This document shows, piece by piece, positions 42,534 through 49,288 of a DNA stretch of 49,288 bases. The stretch spans positions 1 through 49,288 of the forward strand of contig CACDIC010000009.1 of NCBI GenBank assembly GCA_902552805.1. The letters run 5' to 3'. A model generated the notes under the pieces. The model was not told the DNA's origin. It saw only the letters and a list, made by a program, of their open reading frames with translations, and did no database searches. This DNA comes from an uncultured Pelagibacteraceae bacterium (GTDB lineage Bacteria > Pseudomonadota > Alphaproteobacteria > Pelagibacterales > Pelagibacteraceae). The first letter of the stretch is position 1; each line of letters begins with the position of its first letter. The position numbers and the translations under genes were made by a program.

Positions 42534-43630
42534 ATCAATTCTTGTTTAGTTATTTTAATGTTATACCCCTCTAAACCAATAACTTTTTTTGGTGTTCTAG
42601 TAATTAATATCATCTTTTTGATTTTTAAATCTTTAATAATTTGAGCACCTATACCATAATTTCTTATAAGATTATCTTTACCTTTCTTTTTAAAACTTTT
42701 ATTTCTAAAACTTTTAAGCGTTTGAGTGACCGAATTTAAGTTAGTATCTTTAATAAAGATTAGTACACAATTATTATATTTTTTAAAATAGTTTATTGTT
42801 TTATCAAACGAATTGGGAAGTTTTTGACTTATAAGATAATTATAAACTACATTTGATGAAATAACTCTGACACGTGGTACGATAGATCTTTTTAGAGATC
42901 CTTTAATTAGAGCAAAGTGCTCGGATCCATCTAAAAGATTTTCATATATTTTGATTTTATATTTTTGATTTTTTACTTTTATAGCAGAGGATTTTTTTAA
43001 TTTTACTAATTTTTCTTTTTTTAATCGATAAGAAATTAAATCCTCAATTTTACCAATCTTAAGTTTATGTTTTTGTGCAAAATTTAAAAGTGCTTGACCC
43101 TTAGCCATCGTTCCGTCCTCATTCATTATTTCGCAAATGACCGCTGAATTTTTTTTTTTAGCTAACTTTGAAATATCCACTGAGGCTTCTGTGTGACCAG
43201 CTCTTACAAGAACACCCCCATCCTTTGCAATGATTGGAAAAACGTGGCCAGGTGATACTATATCTTTTTTACTCACATTTTTCTTAGAGGCTATTTTGAT
43301 AGTCCTTGCTCTATCTTTTGCTGATATTCCAGTAGTGATACCTTTTTTAGCTTCTATAGAAATTGTAAATGCTGTTTGATTTCTTGATTGATTTACAGGT
43401 GACATTAAAGATAAATTTAATCTTTTAGCTTGAAGACTATCTAAGGCTAAACAAATAAGGCCTCTTCCATATTTAGCCATAAAGTTAATATTCTTTGCAT
43501 TTGTATCTGAGGTTGACATAACTAAATCACCCTCGTTTTCTCTTTTTTCATCATCAACTAAAATGTACATACCCCCTTTTTTGGCAACATTTATTATAGT
43601 TTCTATTGATGAATAATTATTTTTTTTCAT
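42530..43630 (-). CDS. ribBA: RibBA-like: dihydroxybutanone-phosphate synthase with degenerate GTP cyclohydrolase II half
   Basis: A 366-residue protein. Residues 1 to about 205 are an intact DHBP synthase: DDEKRENEGDLVMS, GITTGISAKDRARTI, SPGHVFPIIAKDGGVLVRAG, HTEASVDISKLA. The C-terminal part keeps the GCH II outline (ALIKGSLKRSIVPRVRVISS, NYGIGAQIIKDL) but lacks the three zinc Cys (GHSEC...RCDC) and so cannot be a normal GTP cyclohydrolase II. Such RibBX forms are known in proteobacteria; the real GCH II must lie elsewhere. Overlaps ribE by 14 bp and ribH by 4 bp. Confidence 0.9.
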   Translation of the reverse strand: MKKNNYSSIETIINVAKKGGMYILVDDEKRENEGDLVMSTSDTNAKNINFMAKYGRGLICLALDSLQAKRLNLSLMSPVNQSRNQTAFTISIEAKKGITTGISAKDRARTIKIASKKNVSKKDIVSPGHVFPIIAKDGGVLVRAGHTEASVDISKLAKKKNSAVICEIMNEDGTMAKGQALLNFAQKHKLKIGKIEDLISYRLKKEKLVKLKKSSAIKVKNQKYKIKIYENLLDGSEHFALIKGSLKRSIVPRVRVISSNVVYNYLISQKLPNSFDKTINYFKKYNNCVLIFIKDTNLNSVTQTLKSFRNKSFKKKGKDNLIRNYGIGAQIIKDLKIKKMILITRTPKKVIGLEGYNIKITKQELI

Positions 43631-44210
43631 AAAAATAGTTTCTAACGTATTTTGAAAGAATATCTATTTCTACGTTAACTAAATTACCTTTTTTAAGAGA
43701 TGATAGATTTGTTAATTTATAAGTATGAGGAATTATCCAGATCTGAAAACCTTTTTTTGTCACCTTAGAAATTGTTAATGATATACCATTTATACTAATT
43801 GAAGCTTTTTCGATTATATTTTTTCTCTCTTTTTTATTAATTTCAAAATCAAATAGATAAGATTTATCAATATTTTTTACTGATAATATTTTTCCAACAG
43901 TGTCAACATGTCCTTGACAAATATGACCTGAAATTTTTTGACCATATTTAAGAGGGAGTTCTATATTAATTTTATCGTTTAACTTTATGTATTTAAATTT
44001 CGATCTTTTTATAGTTTCATTAGATAAATAAAATTCCATAATCTTTTTTTTTATTGAAATGAGAGTAAGACAAACTCCATCGCAAGCTACAGAAACACCT
44101 ATATTTTTTAAACCTAATTTTAGATTAGATTTTACAAAAATATTAATTCCTTTAGGTCTTTTAATTATTTTCTTTATTAAACCTTTGTTAAAAATAATTC
44201 CATTAAACAT
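43617..44210 (-). CDS. ribE: Riboflavin synthase alpha chain
   Basis: A 197-residue protein with two lumazine-binding repeats. It opens with MFNGIIFNKG (usually MFTGI) and has GVSVACDGVCLTLISI; repeat two shows KISGHICQGHVDTVGKI and ISINGISLTISKV. It dismutates lumazine to riboflavin. It lies between ribD and ribBA, 1 bp after ribD's stop, and overlaps ribBA. Confidence 0.92.
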   Translation of the reverse strand: MFNGIIFNKGLIKKIIKRPKGINIFVKSNLKLGLKNIGVSVACDGVCLTLISIKKKIMEFYLSNETIKRSKFKYIKLNDKINIELPLKYGQKISGHICQGHVDTVGKILSVKNIDKSYLFDFEINKKERKNIIEKASISINGISLTISKVTKKGFQIWIIPHTYKLTNLSSLKKGNLVNVEIDILSKYVRNYFYEKK

Positions 44211-44211
44211 T

Positions 44212-45315
44212 TCAATTTTTATAAATAGTTAATTTATCGCGAGCTAATTTAGAGTTTACCTTATGATTATTATATTTGGTATTTAAAATGTTGGAAGAAG
44301 TAAAATTAACATATTTTTTGTTTTTAGGTAAATTTTTAGAACTTCTAAACATATAGAATTCATTAAATAATTTTTTTTGAAGGAAATTTTTTGTTAATAT
44401 ATCTCCACCCTCTACTAATAGGTTTCTTATTTCCATTTTATATAAATTTTTCAGAATTCTTTTTAGATCTAAATTTTTGTATTTATCTGTAGATTGTTTT
44501 ATTACAATAGCACCTCTCCTTTTTAAAAGTTTTATTTTTGATTTATCGTTAGAGTTGTGGAAAATAATAGTATTTTTATTTTTAATCGATTTAACTATAT
44601 AACTTTTCAAATTTATTTTTAAATTTCTGTCTAAAATAATTCTTTTTGGGGAAAATTGATTAAAACCTTCCAACCTACAATTTAGTTTTGGATTATCTAT
44701 ATTTAGAGTTTTGCTAGAAATCATTATACCATCACTTTTTAATCTTAAATAATGAGTCAATTTATCAGATGTTTTATCAGTAATTCTCTTTGATATTTCG
44801 CTGTAAATAATCTTATTTTTTGATACTGCAATTTTTCCAATTACATAAGGTAGTTTCTTTTTTCTGTTAAAGAAATAAGATCTGTATAAATTTTCTGCAT
44901 CTTTTCTTAAAAGTCCCTTTTTAACTTTAATTTTGTTTTTTCTTAATATTGAATAGCTCTTGCCCTTTACTTTTAAATCAATGTCATCCATTGAATAAAA
45001 AACTTCTCCAATTTTATTCTTTATAATATTTTTGGTGCAGGGTGGAGTTTTTCCATAATGATTACAAGGTTCTAAAGTAACATACATTTTTGAGTCTTTT
45101 AAATTATCTGAACAATTCAAAATAGCGTTATGTTCAGCATGAGGTCTACCATTATAGCCCGTTTGTCCTACAGATATTATTCTATTATTTTTTACTATTA
45201 CACATCCAACCGAAGGATTGTTTCCAGTTAAACCTCTTCGCGCATTAGCTAAGTTTAAAGCTAATTTCATGAAATTTTTATCTTGAGTTGAAAATTTATC
45301 TTTTTTTGTAGACAT
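44212..45315 (-). CDS. ribD: Bifunctional pyrimidine deaminase/reductase RibD
   Basis: A 367-residue enzyme for the second and third steps of riboflavin synthesis. The N-terminal deaminase binds zinc through HAEHNAIL and LEPCNHYGKTPPCTKNII. The C-terminal reductase (about 155-367) has KLPYVIGKIAVSKN and IRNLLVEGGDILTKNFL. It overlaps nrdR by 20 bp. The reductase C-terminus is short but keeps the NADPH-site glycines. Confidence 0.92.
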   Translation of the reverse strand: MSTKKDKFSTQDKNFMKLALNLANARRGLTGNNPSVGCVIVKNNRIISVGQTGYNGRPHAEHNAILNCSDNLKDSKMYVTLEPCNHYGKTPPCTKNIIKNKIGEVFYSMDDIDLKVKGKSYSILRKNKIKVKKGLLRKDAENLYRSYFFNRKKKLPYVIGKIAVSKNKIIYSEISKRITDKTSDKLTHYLRLKSDGIMISSKTLNIDNPKLNCRLEGFNQFSPKRIILDRNLKINLKSYIVKSIKNKNTIIFHNSNDKSKIKLLKRRGAIVIKQSTDKYKNLDLKRILKNLYKMEIRNLLVEGGDILTKNFLQKKLFNEFYMFRSSKNLPKNKKYVNFTSSNILNTKYNNHKVNSKLARDKLTIYKN

Positions 45316-45754
45316 CTAGCTTGTCCACAAATTGAACGAAATCTTGTTCTTCTCTAAAGTTTCTATAAACAGAGGCGAACCTAACATAGGCAACTGGATC
45401 AAGTTCCTTTAAACCTTCCATGACCATTGTTCCAATTGTATTACTTGCAATTTCATTCTGACCTAGCTCTTCTAAAGATCTTGTAATTCGACTGATAAAT
45501 TTTTCGACTGTTTCCGTATCTAAAGGTCTCTTTTTTAATGCAATGTAAATTGACTTAGCTAATTTGTCTCGATCAAAAGAAGATTTCCTTCCATTTTTTT
45601 TTACAACCATTACCTCACGATGCTGAATTCTCTCAAATGTAGTAAATCTTGCACCACAACTACATAGTCTTCTCCTACGAATCGCAGTTCCATCTTCTGT
45701 AGGTCTGGAGTCAACTACAGAAGTTTCCCCTTTTTTCTCACAAGGACAGATCAT
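45296..45754 (-). CDS. nrdR: NrdR transcriptional repressor with altered zinc ribbon
   Basis: A 152-residue repressor of ribonucleotide reductase genes. The ATP-cone is normal ([20 protein letters not shown] through [20 protein letters not shown]). The zinc ribbon reads CPC at residues 3-5 and CSC before [11 protein letters not shown]; the consensus is CPxC and CxxC, so each knuckle is one residue short. [11 protein letters not shown] and [17 protein letters not shown] are otherwise standard. It lies between glyA and ribD, overlapping both, the alphaproteobacterial order. Confidence 0.92.
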   Translation of the reverse strand: MICPCEKKGETSVVDSRPTEDGTAIRRRRLCSCGARFTTFERIQHREVMVVKKNGRKSSFDRDKLAKSIYIALKKRPLDTETVEKFISRITRSLEELGQNEIASNTIGTMVMEGLKELDPVAYVRFASVYRNFREEQDFVQFVDKLDVYKKR

Positions 45755-47064
45755 TTATTCAAATTTTTATAAATTGGAAAATTAGAACATAAATTTATAA
45801 CTTCTTGTCTCACTTCATTTTCCACTTTACTATTATCCTCTGGATTTTCAGATAATCCTTTTATTACTTTAGTTATTAATTCGCCTACTTTTTCAAATTC
45901 TTTTAGACCAAATCCTCTTGTTGTAGCAGCTTGTGAACCAAGTCTAATACCTGAAGTTATCATTGGTTTTTCTGTATCAAAAGGGATTCCATTTTTATTA
46001 CAAGTAATATTGGCTCTACATAAACTCTCAGAGGCTATATTTCCTTTTACACCAAAAGGTCTCAAATCAACTAACATTAAATGTGTGTCTGTGCCACCTG
46101 AGTAAATTTTAAATCCATTATTTTTTAAAGTCTCCGCTAACATTTTAGCGTTTGCTAAAACATTCTTTATGTAAGTTTGGAACTCTGGTTTTAATGCTTC
46201 AAAAAAACCTGCAGCTTTAGCAGCAATGATATGCATTAAAGGACCACCTTGATAACCAGGAAAAACAGCTGTATCAAATTTTTTTCCAAGATCTAAATCA
46301 TTCGATAAAATAATTCCACCTCGTGCACTTCTAAATACCTTATGTGTTGTGGATGTTACGACATGTGCATAGTCACAAGGATTTGGGTATCCTTTGCCAG
46401 CTACTAAACCGGAAAAATGGGCCATATCTACCATAAGATATGCACCAACCTTATCAGCTATTTCTCTAAATCTTTTAAAATCAATTACTCTTGAATACGC
46501 ACTACCACCTGCAATAATTAATTTAGGTTTATGTTCTAAAGCGAGTTTTTCAACATTATCATAATCAATTAATTCAGATTTTTTATCTACGTCATAACTT
46601 ATTGCATTAAACCATTTACCAGACATTGAAATTTTTAATCCATGAGTTATGTGACCTCCTGAATTTAAGCTCATACCCATAAAAGTGTCGTTTGGTTTTA
46701 ACAAAGCCAAGAATACAGCACCATTTGCTTGAGCACCTGAATGAGGTTGAACATTTGCGTATTTACAATTGAAAAGTTTTTTTATTCTCTCAAGCGCTAG
46801 TTGTTCTGCTACATCTACATGTTCACAACCATTGTAATATCTTTTACCTGGATATCCTTCTGCATATTTATTTGTTAGAACTGATCCTTGAGCTTCCAAT
46901 ACAGCTTGTGAAACTATATTTTCAGAAGCTATTAACTCAATGTGATTTTGTTGTCTAATTAACTCATCATTTATTGCCTTAAATAAATCTGGATCAGATT
47001 TTGAAAGACTTTTTTCAAAAAAATCCTGGTATGAAGAATTTATATATTTTGTTTCACTTGACAT
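45751..47064 (-). CDS. glyA: Serine hydroxymethyltransferase
   Basis: A 437-residue PLP enzyme that interconverts serine and glycine with tetrahydrofolate. It has [35 protein letters not shown], the PLP lysine in [15 protein letters not shown] and the [16 protein letters not shown] region. An AAGGA-like site 6-8 bp upstream supports the start. It overlaps rpiB by 25 bp and nrdR by 4 bp. Slightly longer than the usual about 430 because of a 10-residue N-terminal extension. Confidence 0.96.
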   Translation of the reverse strand: MSSETKYINSSYQDFFEKSLSKSDPDLFKAINDELIRQQNHIELIASENIVSQAVLEAQGSVLTNKYAEGYPGKRYYNGCEHVDVAEQLALERIKKLFNCKYANVQPHSGAQANGAVFLALLKPNDTFMGMSLNSGGHITHGLKISMSGKWFNAISYDVDKKSELIDYDNVEKLALEHKPKLIIAGGSAYSRVIDFKRFREIADKVGAYLMVDMAHFSGLVAGKGYPNPCDYAHVVTSTTHKVFRSARGGIILSNDLDLGKKFDTAVFPGYQGGPLMHIIAAKAAGFFEALKPEFQTYIKNVLANAKMLAETLKNNGFKIYSGGTDTHLMLVDLRPFGVKGNIASESLCRANITCNKNGIPFDTEKPMITSGIRLGSQAATTRGFGLKEFEKVGELITKVIKGLSENPEDNSKVENEVRQEVINLCSNFPIYKNLNK

Positions 47065-47498
47065 TTTTTCCTTATATTTTTTTTACTCTTTTTTTTATGT
47101 CTACCACCCTCAAATTTAGTATTAATGAAAGCTTCAATACATTTAAAGGCAGTATTTTTTTTTGTCAATCTAGATCCTAATGTTATAATATTCGCGTTGT
47201 TATGCAATCTAGATAATTTTGTGTTTTTTATTGAATAACACATCGCAGCTCGAATTTTTTTGTGCTTATTTGCAGCCATTGACATTCCCATACCTGAACC
47301 ACAAACTAAAATACCCATATTTTTTGGGTTAACGCTGACCTTTTTACATAATTTATGAGCATAGTCAGGATAATTTACTGAGACCTTTGAGTTATCAGTC
47401 CCAAGATCATGAAAATTGTATTTTTTTAGAAACTTTTTTTTAATTTGTTCTTTCAAATTATATCCGGCGTGATCTGAAGAAATAAATATTTTTTTCAA
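47040..47498 (-). CDS. rpiB: Ribose-5-phosphate isomerase B
   Basis: A 152-residue isomerase of the RpiB/LacAB family. It shows [32 protein letters not shown], the catalytic Cys in [20 protein letters not shown] and [10 protein letters not shown]. The last 15 residues are basic and overlap the glyA start, an extension created by the compact junction. Its position before glyA is standard in alphaproteobacteria. Confidence 0.93.
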   Translation of the reverse strand: MKKIFISSDHAGYNLKEQIKKKFLKKYNFHDLGTDNSKVSVNYPDYAHKLCKKVSVNPKNMGILVCGSGMGMSMAANKHKKIRAAMCYSIKNTKLSRLHNNANIITLGSRLTKKNTAFKCIEAFINTKFEGGRHKKKSKKNIRKKCQVKQNI

Positions 47499-47499
47499 A

Positions 47500-48090
47500 T
47501 TAGTTAAATTTGTAATCTAAAACGCATGCCACTAAATGGATTCTATTTTCTTCTCCTCCATTGAATGCATTATGATATTTAGTATTATTAGTAATCCAAA
47601 CAGATCCATCTGCAGGCATATGTTTCGCAACATTATCAATAACCATTATAGAGCCCGGGTTAGTAATTATTGGAATATGGAGTCTAGGTTCTGGATCTCT
47701 GTGCCAACTTAAAGTTGATCTTGGCTCCTTTAATAAAATTCTTACACGTCCTAATTTATATTTTGAGGAAAGGACATCAAACACTTCTTTGAAATATGTG
47801 TGTTTGTAATCTTCAATAAATTCAGAATAAGCAGATTCATCTATCATTTCATCTCTCATAGCTTCTTTTCCAGAAGAGTCTGGTTTAGTCCAGAACACAC
47901 CTCTTGCTTTATTACCTTTAATAGAGTCTGGATCACCTGGTATTTGCGTTAATGAAATGGCACCAAAATTTGTAACACCATCAACTCCTGAAAAACCCTT
48001 GATGGTTAATAATTGTTTATAAGCATTTTGAAGTTTGTTTACATCAAACTTAATATCTTGTTTTTGAAAATCGTTAAAATTTAAATTCAT
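47500..48090 (-). CDS. 2-oxoglutarate/Fe(II) oxygenase, Asp/Asn beta-hydroxylase-like
   Basis: A 196-residue protein. The iron motif HxD is in LSWHRDPEPRLHIPI, a cupin-like strand run with VWITNNTKYHNAFNGG follows, and EENRIHLVACVL gives the distal His and an Arg suited to 2-oxoglutarate. The pattern is that of the aspartyl/asparaginyl beta-hydroxylase family, which acts on proteins or small molecules. It lies 1 bp before rpiB and is the first gene of the minus-strand run. Substrate unknown. Confidence 0.8.
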   Translation of the reverse strand: MNLNFNDFQKQDIKFDVNKLQNAYKQLLTIKGFSGVDGVTNFGAISLTQIPGDPDSIKGNKARGVFWTKPDSSGKEAMRDEMIDESAYSEFIEDYKHTYFKEVFDVLSSKYKLGRVRILLKEPRSTLSWHRDPEPRLHIPIITNPGSIMVIDNVAKHMPADGSVWITNNTKYHNAFNGGEENRIHLVACVLDYKFN

Positions 48091-48181
48091 TTGTAATATA
48101 TTGTCTCCTGATGTTGTTTAATATCTTTTTTAAGATATATTTGTATATAACATTTGTCGCATATTTTAAATAGATTTAAAC

Positions 48182-49171
48182 ATGATTACAGGAAAATTCC
48201 CAGCATTGAGACTTAGACGCAATAGAAAAACAGATTGGTCAAGAAGGTTAATTGAAGAAAATAATCTTACACCTAATGATTTTATTTTACCCATTTTTCT
48301 AATTGATGGAAAAAATAAAAAACAATCTATTAAATCAATGCCCGGTGTTTACAGGTACACAATCGATAAATTAAATAATATAGTAGATAGAGCAATTAAA
48401 AAAGGCATACCGATGATTGCCTTGTTTCCATACACTGAAAAAAGAAAAAAAAACAACTTAGGCACTGAGGCTCTTAACGAAAATAATTTAGTTTGTAGGG
48501 CGCTTCAGAGAATAAAGAATAAATATAAAAATGAGATTGGAATAATGTGTGATGTTGCATTAGATCCATATACCTCACACGGTCATGATGGACTTTTACA
48601 AAACAAATATGTGTTAAATGATGAAACTATAAAAATTTTATTAGATCAATCTTTGTTGCAAGCACAAATGGGTTGTGATGTTTTAGCACCATCTGACATG
48701 ATGGATGGTCGAATTGGTGAAATTAGAAAGTATCTAGACAAACATAATTTTAAAATGACTCAAATACTTTCTTATGCTGTTAAATATGCGTCAAGTTTTT
48801 ATGGCCCTTTTAGAGATGCAGTTGGTTCAAAAGACTTATTAAAAGGAAATAAAAAAAATTATCAAATGGATTATCGAAATAGTGATGAAGCCTTAAGAGA
48901 GATTGCTTTGGATGTTAAAGAAGGAGCTGATATGGTTATGGTTAAGCCTGGGCTACCATATCTTGATATTATTAAACAAGTTAAAGAAAACTTTAAGATT
49001 CCAGTTATGGCATATCAAGTATCAGGTGAATATTCTTTATTAGAACATGGAATTAAAAATGATTTAACTGATCGAAACATTATTTTAGAAAGTCTTATTT
49101 CTTTTAAAAGAGCTGGAGCAAATGCTATTGTTAGTTATTACGCTGATAGATTAGACCAAATTATTAAATAA
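48182..49171 (+). CDS. hemB: Delta-aminolevulinic acid dehydratase
   Basis: A 329-residue enzyme making porphobilinogen for heme. It begins FPALRLRRNRKTDWSRRLI; the metal region CDVALDPYTSHGHDG has Ala/Asp instead of the zinc Cys cluster, so it is the magnesium-dependent type. The catalytic lysines are in the SSFYGPFRDAVGS neighbourhood and MVMVKPGLPYLDI. It is divergent to the oxygenase gene, and its stop abuts the stop of the next minus-strand frame. Confidence 0.95.
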   Translation: MITGKFPALRLRRNRKTDWSRRLIEENNLTPNDFILPIFLIDGKNKKQSIKSMPGVYRYTIDKLNNIVDRAIKKGIPMIALFPYTEKRKKNNLGTEALNENNLVCRALQRIKNKYKNEIGIMCDVALDPYTSHGHDGLLQNKYVLNDETIKILLDQSLLQAQMGCDVLAPSDMMDGRIGEIRKYLDKHNFKMTQILSYAVKYASSFYGPFRDAVGSKDLLKGNKKNYQMDYRNSDEALREIALDVKEGADMVMVKPGLPYLDIIKQVKENFKIPVMAYQVSGEYSLLEHGIKNDLTDRNIILESLISFKRAGANAIVSYYADRLDQIIK

Positions 49172-49288
49172 TTATTTTAAAGTATTAATAAATTGTAGTC
49201 TGCTGATTGGTTGGTTTAGGTTATTTGGCTTTAAAATTGACTTTTCTAGATAATCACTCAACAATTTAAGACCTGTTAGTAAAGATCC
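49172..49288 (-). CDS. recO: C-terminal end of a probable RecO, cut by window edge
   Basis: An open frame runs from the window end to TAA (49174-49172). The 38 visible residues (LLTGLKLLSDYLEKSIL ... NQPISRLQFIN) resemble the C-terminal helix of alphaproteobacterial RecO, a DNA repair protein that loads RecA. The match is by memory of the pattern only. Its stop touches the hemB stop. Confidence 0.4.
   Translation of the reverse strand, partial: GSLLTGLKLLSDYLEKSILKPNNLNQPISRLQFINTLK

Overview
The window is about 49 kb of very AT-rich (roughly 30% GC by eye), tightly packed alphaproteobacterial DNA. Short or overlapping gene junctions, the classic alphaproteobacterial clusters (mltB-rlpA-dacC-tmk-holB-metG-tatD and glyA-nrdR-rib-nusB-thiL), lysine/asparagine-rich proteins and a tandem SAM-II/SAM-V riboswitch before metY all point to a SAR11 bacterium ('Candidatus Pelagibacter' or a close relative). 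This is inferred from content; no database search was made.

Layout. 1-4212: two tandem genes for secreted, coiled-coil caspase-like proteins, the first cut by the window edge. 4217-8063: a convergent three-gene operon for a TPR plus trypsin-like protease, a DUF4384-like protein and a repeat-rich LPP20-like protein. Together these look like an exported proteolytic module and are the best candidate here for a poorly described system. 8141-16476: rarD and a cell-wall/replication/translation operon. 16471-18661: periplasmic glutathione peroxidase, NhaA and a zinc-ribbon protein on the minus strand. 18817-20338: a sugar-transferase-like gene facing a methyltransferase gene, next to tRNA-Pro. 20461-24679: tRNA-Pro, a complex I accessory subunit, an SbmA/BacA-like transporter, glpX, a MerR regulator, rpmG, a chorismate mutase and ctaA. 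24672-26121: metY on the minus strand with its tandem riboswitch leader. 26205-31438: rplM-rpsI, argC, a small lipoprotein, homoserine dehydrogenase and two transporters.

31439-36037 is accessory in character. It holds two gene-poor stretches with RNA-like inverted repeats (one a block of about 54% GC), a short ogt-like gene, a 58-residue membrane protein, a tyrosine recombinase, a fused double glycosyltransferase and a GIY-YIG protein. It ends at the 3' end of tRNA-Glu, where an integrated island would be expected to lie. 36041-38616 holds tRNA-Glu, ihfA-plsX-rpmF, a ubiquinol-cytochrome c chaperone and bamE. 38603-48090 is a long minus-strand run: hppA, thiL, nusB, ribH, ribBA, ribE, ribD, nrdR, glyA, rpiB and a 2-oxoglutarate oxygenase. 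The window closes with hemB and the tail of a probable recO.

How the genes work together: riboflavin synthesis is nearly complete in one cluster, but the GTP cyclohydrolase II half of RibBA looks dead. One-carbon and sulfur metabolism is represented by glyA and riboswitch-controlled metY. Several start regions have a -10 element so close to the start codon that leaderless mRNAs are likely.
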